DNA of 64,000 nucleotides from Casp-actino8 sp039800005. Its GTDB lineage: Bacteria; Actinomycetota; Acidimicrobiia; Acidimicrobiales; Ilumatobacteraceae. The stretch is taken from the NCBI GenBank assembly GCA_039800005.1, contig JBDLRN010000014.1:33552-97551 (forward strand), written 5' to 3'. A program made the translations under genes and the position numbers. The notes beneath the pieces were generated by a model. That model did no database searches, had not been told where the DNA came from, and saw only the letters and a list, made by a program, of their open reading frames with translations. Of the stretch, positions 53,162 through 60,002 are shown piece by piece. The first letter of the stretch is position 1. Every line of letters begins with the position of its first letter.

Positions 53162-54229
53162 GTGAGCCTCGAGGAGAATCGCGCCGCTCTCTATGCGGCC
53201 TGGACCGCGTACGGCGATCGCCGTCGCATCGTGTCGGTGGACGACACCAGTCCTCGGGTCTCGACCAACACCGTCTATCGCATCCATCTCGACGACGGCA
53301 CCAACGTGTTCGGCAAGGTGTCGAACTACGGCTCCTACTTCCTCTTCGCCGAGGACCACGATCGGCTGTTTCGTTGCACCGAACTTCTCGCCGACGGACC
53401 CTTCCGGAACTTCCTGGCCCGGGTCCTCGGTGTCGACACTCCCCTCGGCCGCCGTCCCTTCACCTGGTACGACCAGAATCGATGGGTCGCGTTCTACGAG
53501 GAGGCCCGACGGGCCGAGTCGCTCCCCCCGCAATTGACGATCGAGCAAACTCGTTCGCTCGCCCGTGGCATGGCGCGATTCCATCTGGAGTGCACGCGAA
53601 TCGCATCAGGGGTTCCGGCGACCTCCAACTCCATCAAGTCCGACGCCATTCATCTGCTCGATCTTCTCTCGAGCCCGTTCGCTCCCCGCAACTTCGACAT
53701 GGCACCCGAGAACATCGGCGTCCTCTGGCGACACACGCATCATTTCCTGATGGAGCTCGAGCGCATCCGCTACGACTCGTGGAGTCGCATTCCGATCCTT
53801 GTGGACTGGAATCTCGGGAACTTCTCGGTCAAGTACCGCGACGACGGAACTTTCGATCTGTACAGCCGCTGGGACTACGACTGGTTCCGCCTGGAGTCGC
53901 GACTGCTCGACTTCTACTTCTTGTCACGGGTCTCGTCGGCCACCGGCGATCGCACCCACTGGACCTACTCGCCGCACACGTTGGTCGAGCCGAGTTTCGT
54001 CGAGTTCGTGCGCACCTATCACGAGGTCGCACCACTCTCCCCCGAGGAGATCCTCTTCCTCCCCGAGGCCTACCGATTCTTCGTGCTCAACTACGTCGTA
54101 CGCGAGGGTGCGCGCTTCTTCCGACCCGATCTGTGCGTCAAGTTCCGCAACGACGCGGCCCGGGTGTACCTCCCGGCGTGCGACGACCTCGACGTGAGTC
54201 CGTTGCTGAAGGCCATCGGCCACAGCTGA
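53162..54229 (+). CDS. APH-like phosphotransferase-fold protein
   Basis: The GTG-started 355-residue protein looks like an aminoglycoside-phosphotransferase-fold protein. IHLDDGTNVFGKVS could hold the ATP Lys, ARGMARFHLEC matches the APH helix, ILVDWNLGNFSV matches the catalytic loop (HxDxxxxN with His replaced by Val), and SRWDYDWFRLESRLLDFYF is DxD-like. Such proteins phosphorylate small molecules. The catalytic loop differs from the consensus, so activity is uncertain. GACACT six bases before the start is a degenerate -10. Confidence 0.65.
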   Translation: MSLEENRAALYAAWTAYGDRRRIVSVDDTSPRVSTNTVYRIHLDDGTNVFGKVSNYGSYFLFAEDHDRLFRCTELLADGPFRNFLARVLGVDTPLGRRPFTWYDQNRWVAFYEEARRAESLPPQLTIEQTRSLARGMARFHLECTRIASGVPATSNSIKSDAIHLLDLLSSPFAPRNFDMAPENIGVLWRHTHHFLMELERIRYDSWSRIPILVDWNLGNFSVKYRDDGTFDLYSRWDYDWFRLESRLLDFYFLSRVSSATGDRTHWTYSPHTLVEPSFVEFVRTYHEVAPLSPEEILFLPEAYRFFVLNYVVREGARFFRPDLCVKFRNDAARVYLPACDDLDVSPLLKAIGHS

Positions 54230-54242
54230 TCGCGACCCGTCC

Positions 54243-54248
54243 TACACT
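54243..54248 (+). promoter_or_regulatory. -10 element TACACT, ribokinase gene
   Basis: TACACT is followed by 6 bases and ATG 54255. Confidence 0.55.
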
Positions 54249-54254
54249 TCGCTC

Positions 54255-55166
54255 ATGGCCGCCCCGACCGATCGCCCTCGATCCTTCGATGTCGTCGTGG
54301 TGGGAAGCGCCAATCTCGATCTCGTCGCTTCCGTCGAGCATCTCCCGGCACCGGGCGAGACGGTGACTGCACGCGGTTACGCCGAACACCCCGGCGGCAA
54401 GGGCCTCAACCAAGCAGTCGCCGCGCGCCGATCCGGTTCGCGCACCGCTTTCATCGGATGTCTCGGTCGCGACGCGGCCGGCGACGTCCTGCATCGGGTG
54501 ATGACCGACGAAGGGATCGACGCCTTCGTGGTCGACGTGGCCGCCCCCACCGGACGCGCGCTCATCGCAGTCGACCAGAGCGCCGAGAACTCCATCGTCG
54601 TCGTTCCGGGCGCCAACCACCAGGTCGGGATCGGCGTGATCGACGATCACCGATCGATCCTGTCCGACACGCACGTCGTGCTGGCTCAGTTGGAGGTCCC
54701 GCTCGAGGCCGTGGAGGCAGCATTCGCCATCGCGCGGCTCGCTGACGCGATCACCATCCTCAATCCGGCACCGGCGACGGCGCTGCCCGCCGGTCTGTTG
54801 TCGCTGTGTGACATCGTGATGCCCAACCAGACCGAGTTGACGCAACTCGGCGGTGCCGATGCTCTGCTCGCAGCCGGCGTGTCGACCGTCGTGACGACAC
54901 TCGGCGCTCGTGGTCTTCGCGTGATCACCGCCGACGGAACGATCGACGTTCCGCCCTACGCCGTGCGCGCCGTCGACACGACCGGTGCCGGCGACGCGGC
55001 GTGTGGCGCCCTCGCCGCCTCGCTCGCTCACGGGTCCGATGTGGTGACCGCCGCCCGACGCGCCGCGGCGGCCGGAGCCTTGGCCGCCACACGAGCGGGT
55101 GCCGTGCCGTCCCTGCCAACCGCCGTCGAGATCGACGGCCTGGTCGATGGCCGAGTCGACGGCTGA
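54255..55166 (+). CDS. rbsK: PfkB-family sugar kinase, ribokinase-like
   Basis: The 303-residue kinase has the ribokinase N-terminal VVGSANLDLVASVEHLPAPG, the sugar site GGKGLNQAVAA, NPAPATALP and the catalytic/anion-hole DTTGAGDAACGAL. It would phosphorylate ribose (or a related sugar) to feed the pentose phosphate pathway. No transport or rbsD gene adjoins. It ends 3 bases from the convergent prmA stop. Confidence 0.9.
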   Translation: MAAPTDRPRSFDVVVVGSANLDLVASVEHLPAPGETVTARGYAEHPGGKGLNQAVAARRSGSRTAFIGCLGRDAAGDVLHRVMTDEGIDAFVVDVAAPTGRALIAVDQSAENSIVVVPGANHQVGIGVIDDHRSILSDTHVVLAQLEVPLEAVEAAFAIARLADAITILNPAPATALPAGLLSLCDIVMPNQTELTQLGGADALLAAGVSTVVTTLGARGLRVITADGTIDVPPYAVRAVDTTGAGDAACGALAASLAHGSDVVTAARRAAAAGALAATRAGAVPSLPTAVEIDGLVDGRVDG

Positions 55167-55169
55167 CGG

Positions 55170-56012
55170 TCAGTCAGGACGCGTGAGCGACCCAGGTCGC
55201 ATGAGCAACGACGACGCCCAGCCGTCGATCACGACTCGGTGGACCTCCACGAAGGGTTCCAAGGCCTGATGCACGTGGGCGTCGTGGCCGTTCAAGACTC
55301 CGCTCACGATGAGATGGCGTCCGGCGAGACGCCGAAGTTGTTCGCTCAACTCGATCAACGTCGGCGCCAAGATGTTGGCCACCACCACGTCGAAGGGCTC
55401 GCCGAACACTTCGAGTGGTTCGAGCGTCACCGACCATCGATCGGCCACCCCGTTGACCTCGGCGTTGTTGAGGGACGTCTCGATCGCCGCCGGAGTGATG
55501 TCGGTTCCGACGGCTCGGCGCGCACCGAGCACCAGAGCGGCGATGCCGAGCACACCGCTGCCGCAACCGACGTCGAGGATCGTCGAATCGTCAGCGACGA
55601 CGTCGCTCAAGAGTTGCAGCGACCCGCGCGTGGTCGGATGATCGCCGAGTCCGAAAGTCGGACCAGGGTCGATCGAGATCACCGAGACTCCCGACGGCAC
55701 CGAAGTCGTCGCCGTACCGATCCAGGCCGGTCGCACCCAGAGTCGGTCGGTGGCTTCGACGACCGACACGTGATCCTTCCAGGTGTCGGCGACCGAGAGA
55801 TCGATCTCCTCTTCGATCCAGACGGCGTCGGGAAGTTCACGTTTCAGGAGCGATGCGACCAGATCGCGATCCTCACCGAGAGCAGTGCGCAGGATCACCG
55901 TTCCGTCGTTCCTCCACTCCTCGGAGATCGCCGTGGCGCCGAAGGCCCAGAGACGATCACTCACCACCTCCACGTCGGACGGGGTGGTGTCGATGCGCAG
56001 GCCACGAGTCAT
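55170..56012 (-). CDS. prmA: Ribosomal protein L11 methyltransferase (PrmA)
   Basis: The ATG at 56012 has a strong AAGGAGAA ribosome-binding site. The 280-residue protein has the PrmA signature FGLGDHPTT (120-128) before the SAM-binding ILDVGCGSGVLGI (145-157), and NILAPTLIEL in the NPPF-like position. It trimethylates ribosomal protein L11. It is co-transcribed with the upstream gamma-carbonic anhydrase gene, 26 bases away. Confidence 0.93.
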   Translation of the reverse strand: MTRGLRIDTTPSDVEVVSDRLWAFGATAISEEWRNDGTVILRTALGEDRDLVASLLKRELPDAVWIEEEIDLSVADTWKDHVSVVEATDRLWVRPAWIGTATTSVPSGVSVISIDPGPTFGLGDHPTTRGSLQLLSDVVADDSTILDVGCGSGVLGIAALVLGARRAVGTDITPAAIETSLNNAEVNGVADRWSVTLEPLEVFGEPFDVVVANILAPTLIELSEQLRRLAGRHLIVSGVLNGHDAHVHQALEPFVEVHRVVIDGWASSLLMRPGSLTRPD

Positions 56013-56038
56013 CGCGACGTTCTCCTTCGTCGATCGGC

Positions 56039-56572
56039 TCAATCCAAGCGACGCAGTTCGTCGCGGAATCGCCGAGCCCGCATCACGTAGGACGCCACGG
56101 CCAGATCGATGTCGTCGAGTCGTGCCTTCCCCGGCTTGATGACCGCCGGCGAACCGGCGGCGAGCGCACCGGACGGAACCTCGGTACCGTTGAGGAGCAC
56201 GCTGTTCGCCGCCACCACCGAGCCGGTGCACACGCGCACCCGATGCATCACGATCGACGCGTTGCCGATCAGGCAGCGATTCTCGATCGTGCATCCTTCG
56301 AGATGCACCATGTGGCCGACCACGCAGTCGTCTCCCACCACGGTGGGCCACACATGGGTGGTGTGCAGAACACAACCGTCCTGAACCGACGTGCGATCCC
56401 CGATGCGAATGTCGCCGTCGTCGGCCCGCAGCACCGCACTCGGCCAGATCGAACTTCCGGCGCCGATCGTGACCCGGCCGATCACCACGGCATCGGGATG
56501 TACGTATGCATCGGGGTGGATGGTGGGTTCGTGGTCACCAAGGGCGTAGATGGGCACGTCCTCACGGTACAT
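56039..56572 (-). CDS. Gamma-class carbonic anhydrase-like hexapeptide-repeat protein
   Basis: The 177-residue left-handed beta-helix protein has HPDAVVIGRVTIGAGSSIWP, TSVQDGCVLHTTH and VVGHMVHLEGC, containing the three zinc-ligand histidines of the YrdA/CaiE/gamma-CA group. ATG 56572 is the only good start. Possible function is reversible CO2 hydration, though many relatives have none measured. A TATCGT on the minus strand at 56640-56645 would give a leader of about 60 bases. Confidence 0.87.
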   Translation of the reverse strand: MYREDVPIYALGDHEPTIHPDAYVHPDAVVIGRVTIGAGSSIWPSAVLRADDGDIRIGDRTSVQDGCVLHTTHVWPTVVGDDCVVGHMVHLEGCTIENRCLIGNASIVMHRVRVCTGSVVAANSVLLNGTEVPSGALAAGSPAVIKPGKARLDDIDLAVASYVMRARRFRDELRRLD

Positions 56573-56639
56573 CGCAGTGTCGACGTCGCCCGGACCCGTC
56601 GCCCGACGGACGAGGCGGGACCATGCCCCCGGTGCTTTC

Positions 56640-56645
56640 ACGATA
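56640..56645 (-). promoter_or_regulatory. Possible -10 element TATCGT, carbonic anhydrase-prmA
   Basis: TATCGT on the minus strand overlaps the divergent TAGGGT box by two bases. Both cannot be occupied at once. Confidence 0.35.
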
Positions 56646-56649
56646 GGGT
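56644..56649 (+). promoter_or_regulatory. -10 element TAGGGT, Arg/Gly-rich protein gene
   Basis: TAGGGT is followed by 8 bases and ATG 56658. Confidence 0.5.
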
Positions 56650-56657
56650 CGTGACCC

Positions 56658-58067
56658 ATGTCCCGCCGGATCGACATCGAACTCACGAGCTCTCGCCCCG
56701 ACGGCACCTGGACCTGGCGAGCCGCTGGCGCTCGCGAGCCCAAAGGTGTCGTCGACGGTGCGTTGCTCCCGACCGCCACCAAGGTCGGTGATGTCGTCAA
56801 GGTCGATGCCGAATTCGACATCGACGGCATCGAGATCCTCGGTGTCGTGTCCGGTCGCGTCAAGACCACCAAGGTCGAGACGTTGTCGTTGATCGGTTCT
56901 GACGAGCCGTTTCAGGCCGTGACTCAGCAGTTGGCCAAGCGCGATCGTTCGAAGCCGTCGCGTCCGCGTCGCAACGAGCGCGGTGATCGTGGTGAGCGCG
57001 GTGAAGGTGGCGGCCGCGGTGAGCGTCGTCCGCGTCCCGATGGTGACGCCCGCGAACGTCGTCCCGAGCGTCCGCGTCGTCCGCGCTTCGAGGCGCCGCC
57101 CGAACTGCCCGCTCGCCCCAAGCCCAAGCGTCTGAAGGCCGGTTCGCAGCATCGCAAAGCGGTGTTGGCCGAGATCCCCGAGAATCAGCGCCCCATCGCC
57201 GAGCTGGCCTTGCAGGGCATGCAGGCCGTGCGTCAGCGGTTGAAGTCGGCCAACGAAGCGCTGGCCGCCGAGGGCAAGCCGACCATGCCCGAACAGAGCG
57301 TGTTGCAGATGGCTCAGGATCTTCTCCCGAAGTTGCGCGTTGCCGACTGGCTCGACCGCGCCGAAGCCGCCAAGCGCGACCTCGAGACGCTCGACCTGCG
57401 CGATCTTCGCAGCGTCGTGGCCGCGGCCAATGATCCGGCGATCGAGCGCGACGAGAACTGTCGGTCACTCGCCGCCGAGCTGAAGAACGGACTGGCCACA
57501 CGAAGTGAATCCGACTACCAGCAGTGGCTGGCCGACATCGGCGCGGCCGTGGAGGTGGGCCGAGTCGTTCGCGCCTTGAAGTTGGCGGGGCAGCCTCCGA
57601 AGGCCGGGGCGATCTTCCCCGACGAACTCGGACGTCGTCTCGCCGAGGCCGCAGCGCAGAACCTCACCACCGACGCCTTCCCCGATCGTTGGATCGCAGT
57701 GCTCGAGGCGGCAGCGTTCTCCCCGATTCGATCGACACTCACGGTCGCAGCTCCGCCCACGCAGGTGACACCAGAACTCACCAAGACCGTCGAACGTCTG
57801 GCCGGCCTTCTGCCGCGCGTCGCGGCGATCTTCGGAGTGACGGCGGTGGCCGGGGCGCCCACTCCCAAGCCACTGCGTCCGACCAAGCCGGCCGCCAAGA
57901 AGATTCCGCCCAAGCCCCCGGTCAATCCGCCGTCGCCGAGCGCGAGCGCGCCCGCCGAGACTCCGGCAACCGAAACTTCCGCAACCGAGACTCCGGTCGC
58001 TGAGAGTCCCGCGCCCGAGACGGCCTCCGAGGTCCCGGCGACCGAACAGACCGACACCGCCGACTGA
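56658..58067 (+). CDS. Hypothetical Arg/Gly-rich, probable nucleic acid-binding protein
   Basis: The 469-residue protein has an N-terminal small beta domain (about 1-80, KVGDVVKVDAEFDIDGIEIL, OB- or TRAM-like in feel), a basic tract rich in Arg, Gly, Glu and Pro (about 95-160, with RGDRGERGEGGGRGERR), a helical domain (about 160-415) and a disordered Pro/Ala/Glu/Thr tail (about 420-469). RGG-type tracts bind RNA and favour condensates. No catalytic motif is seen and I do not recognise the family; RNA-related function is inferred from composition. Confidence 0.75.
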   Translation: MSRRIDIELTSSRPDGTWTWRAAGAREPKGVVDGALLPTATKVGDVVKVDAEFDIDGIEILGVVSGRVKTTKVETLSLIGSDEPFQAVTQQLAKRDRSKPSRPRRNERGDRGERGEGGGRGERRPRPDGDARERRPERPRRPRFEAPPELPARPKPKRLKAGSQHRKAVLAEIPENQRPIAELALQGMQAVRQRLKSANEALAAEGKPTMPEQSVLQMAQDLLPKLRVADWLDRAEAAKRDLETLDLRDLRSVVAAANDPAIERDENCRSLAAELKNGLATRSESDYQQWLADIGAAVEVGRVVRALKLAGQPPKAGAIFPDELGRRLAEAAAQNLTTDAFPDRWIAVLEAAAFSPIRSTLTVAAPPTQVTPELTKTVERLAGLLPRVAAIFGVTAVAGAPTPKPLRPTKPAAKKIPPKPPVNPPSPSASAPAETPATETSATETPVAESPAPETASEVPATEQTDTAD

Positions 58068-58088
58068 TCACCAACCGGCGCGCCCCAC

Positions 58089-58094
58089 TACGGT
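58089..58094 (+). promoter_or_regulatory. -10 element TACGGT, enoyl-CoA hydratase gene
   Basis: TACGGT is followed by 7 bases and ATG 58102. Confidence 0.55.
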
Positions 58095-58101
58095 CGGGGT
58101 C

Positions 58102-58887
58102 ATGAGCAACATCGTGACCTACCAGGCCGACGGTCGCGTCGGCATCATCACCCTCAACCGGCCCGACGCCCGCAACGCTGTCAACGGTGACGTGGCCGCC
58201 GGCATGGAAGCGGCCATCGACGCTCTCGAAGCCGACGACGACGTGTGGGTGGGCATCCTCACCGCCAACACCGAGGGCCAGAACAATCCGGTCTTCTGCG
58301 CGGGTGCCGACTTGAAGGCCATCAATTCCGGACAGGCCGGTGCGCTGAACACCAAGCGCGGTGGCTTCGCCGGATTCGTGTACCGCGAACGTCGCAAGCC
58401 GATCATCGTGGCCGTCGACGGACTGGCCACGGCCGGTGGCTGCGAAATCGTTCTCGCCGCCGATCTCGTCATCGCCACCACTCGTTCGGCCTTCGGTCTC
58501 GCCGAAGTCAAGCGCAACCTGATCGCCGGCGCCGGCGGACTCTTCCGTCTCCCCCGCGCCATCGGTCAGGCGGCCGCCATGGAGGCGATCCTCACCGGTG
58601 AACCCATTCCGGCCGAGCGCGCATATCACCTCGGATTGGTGTCGCGTCTCGTAGCCCCGGGTGAGGCCATGAACGAAGCGCGTCGTCTGGCCGACCAGAT
58701 CACGGCCTGCGCGCCGCTCGCCGTGTACGCCAGCCGACAGGTGGTGCTGGCCGCCGCGTATCAGACCGACGACGAACTGAAGACGCTCACCAACACTCTC
58801 TTCGCCAATGTGATGGCATCGGAGGACACCAAAGAGGGTCTCACGGCCTTCATCGAGAAGCGTCCGCCGAACTGGACGGGCCGCTGA
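58102..58887 (+). CDS. Enoyl-CoA hydratase/isomerase family protein (crotonase fold)
   Basis: The 261-residue crotonase protein has ITLNRPDARNAVNGD, the oxyanion-hole segments CAGADLKAI and TAGGCEIVLAADLVI, and AEVKRNLIAGAGGLFRLPRAIG. The last segment has Glu in the first catalytic position. It probably hydrates or isomerises an acyl-CoA. The isolated gene gives no pathway clue. Its last 38 bases overlap the convergent GNAT gene. Confidence 0.9.
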   Translation: MSNIVTYQADGRVGIITLNRPDARNAVNGDVAAGMEAAIDALEADDDVWVGILTANTEGQNNPVFCAGADLKAINSGQAGALNTKRGGFAGFVYRERRKPIIVAVDGLATAGGCEIVLAADLVIATTRSAFGLAEVKRNLIAGAGGLFRLPRAIGQAAAMEAILTGEPIPAERAYHLGLVSRLVAPGEAMNEARRLADQITACAPLAVYASRQVVLAAAYQTDDELKTLTNTLFANVMASEDTKEGLTAFIEKRPPNWTGR

Positions 58888-59329
58888 GCCGTTTCGACAC
58901 GGTGATCGAGCGGGCGGTCACCCCGGCTCGCTCGTAGAGGTTCTTGGTGCCACGGTCGCCCGGAAGGGCAACCGCCTCCAGGAAAGCACACCCCGTCTCG
59001 CCGGCTCGTGACATGGCCGCGGCGAGCAGATCGTCACCGCAACCCAGTTCCCGCGCGTCGGCCACGACGTAGACCCGATCGACCCGGAACACTCGGCCGC
59101 GACTGGTGTCAACGACTCCGCCCACGAGGAAACCGACGATCACGGTGTCGATCTCGGCCACGAACGAATGGGTCAACCAGTCGCCCACATGCGAGAGCGG
59201 CTCGTGTTCGGCCAACCAGGCCTCTCCCCCGCGCTGATCGCTGAGACCCTGTCGCGCGGAGAAATCGATCGCCTCGCACTGTTCGGTATCGGCTTCGCGT
59301 GCCGCACGGACGATCACCTCGACACTCAT
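58850..59329 (-). CDS. GNAT-family N-acetyltransferase
   Basis: The 159-residue protein has a GNAT-like fold: IVRAAREADTEQCEAID, DTVIVGFLVGG, RVDRVYVVADARELGCGDDLL (acetyl-CoA pyrophosphate site in degenerate form, GCGDDL) and a C-terminal FLEAVALPGDRGTKNLYERAG. It transfers an acetyl group to an unknown amine or protein. It follows DUF4193 by 34 bases on the same strand. Its 3' end overlaps the enoyl-CoA hydratase gene on the opposite strand by 38 bases. Confidence 0.8.
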   Translation of the reverse strand: MSVEVIVRAAREADTEQCEAIDFSARQGLSDQRGGEAWLAEHEPLSHVGDWLTHSFVAEIDTVIVGFLVGGVVDTSRGRVFRVDRVYVVADARELGCGDDLLAAAMSRAGETGCAFLEAVALPGDRGTKNLYERAGVTARSITVSKRLSGPSSSADASR

Positions 59330-59363
59330 GTCGTCCGAAGAACGCCAATCGGGTGACGATCGG

Positions 59364-59840
59364 TCAGCCGAACAACGGACACGTGTCGTCACCCACGGGA
59401 CACACGGGTGCACCCTTGCGCACGAGCAAGAAGCACTGCGGGCACATCCGTTCGTCGGCACGCTTGGGCTGAATGCTCGTCTCGGGATCGGCCGCCGAGG
59501 GAGGCTCCTCCTCTTCCTCGTCGTCCTCGTCGACCTCACTGCGTTCGCGGAGTCGCTCGTCGAGAATGTGCGCCAGGTCAGCTTCGACATCGTCAGCCGT
59601 GGTCAGGTCCTCGTCGTCGTCCTCGGAGGCTCGCTTGGTCCGCACCGCCGCCGCGGTGTCGTCCATCTCGTCGTCACCGATCTCGTCGTCGAGGTCCTCG
59701 GCCAGATCCTCGTCGCCGCCTTCCTCGTCGAGCTCTTCGTCGAGCTCGTCATCGAGAAGGTCGATGTCGTCCTCCCCTTCGTCGAGGAAACCGTCCTCGT
59801 CCAGATCTTCTTCATCGATCATCTCGTCGTCAGCGGCCAT
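59364..59840 (-). CDS. DUF4193 family protein with long acidic extension
   Basis: The 158-residue protein is mostly Asp/Glu, especially residues 1-60 (DEEDLDEDGF, DELDEELDEE), and ends with a zinc-knuckle-like region MCPQCFLLVRKGAPVCPVGDDTC typical of DUF4193. Actinobacterial DUF4193 proteins are usually around 100 residues; the acidic stretch here is longer. The family is often conserved in single copy and close to dUTPase genes. Function unknown; the acidic tract could bind basic proteins or RNA polymerase parts. Confidence 0.85.
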   Translation of the reverse strand: MAADDEMIDEEDLDEDGFLDEGEDDIDLLDDELDEELDEEGGDEDLAEDLDDEIGDDEMDDTAAAVRTKRASEDDDEDLTTADDVEADLAHILDERLRERSEVDEDDEEEEEPPSAADPETSIQPKRADERMCPQCFLLVRKGAPVCPVGDDTCPLFG

Positions 59841-59880
59841 CGTGGTTCCTTGTCGTTGTTCGGGTCGTCGTCGGTGTTCT

Positions 59881-59904
59881 GGTCAGTGTCGTGGTCGGTG
59901 TCGT
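59881..59904. repeat. 12-base tandem pair in the DUF4193 leader
   Basis: GGTCAGTGTCGT and GGTCGGTGTCGT stand in tandem, with one difference, inside a GT-rich stretch (59860-59925). On the transcribed strand this makes a C/A-rich leader before the DUF4193 start. Confidence 0.55.
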
Positions 59905-59942
59905 GGTGGGTCGCGGTCGTTGCGGTGGGCTGTTGGGCGGGG

Positions 59943-59971
59943 ATCATAGGCACCCCCACCGTCGTGGTCAG
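59943..59971 (-). promoter_or_regulatory. Promoter of the DUF4193 gene (CTGACC-17-TATGAT)
   Basis: On the minus strand CTGACC (59966-59971) and TATGAT (59943-59948) are spaced by 17 bases, a good two-box promoter. The start would be near 59936, giving a leader of about 95 bases. The rest of the 59841-60002 gap holds that C/A-rich leader and no gene. Confidence 0.6.
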
Positions 59972-60002
59972 GTGCCCGGGTCGTGACAGCAGTCACCACC
60001 GG

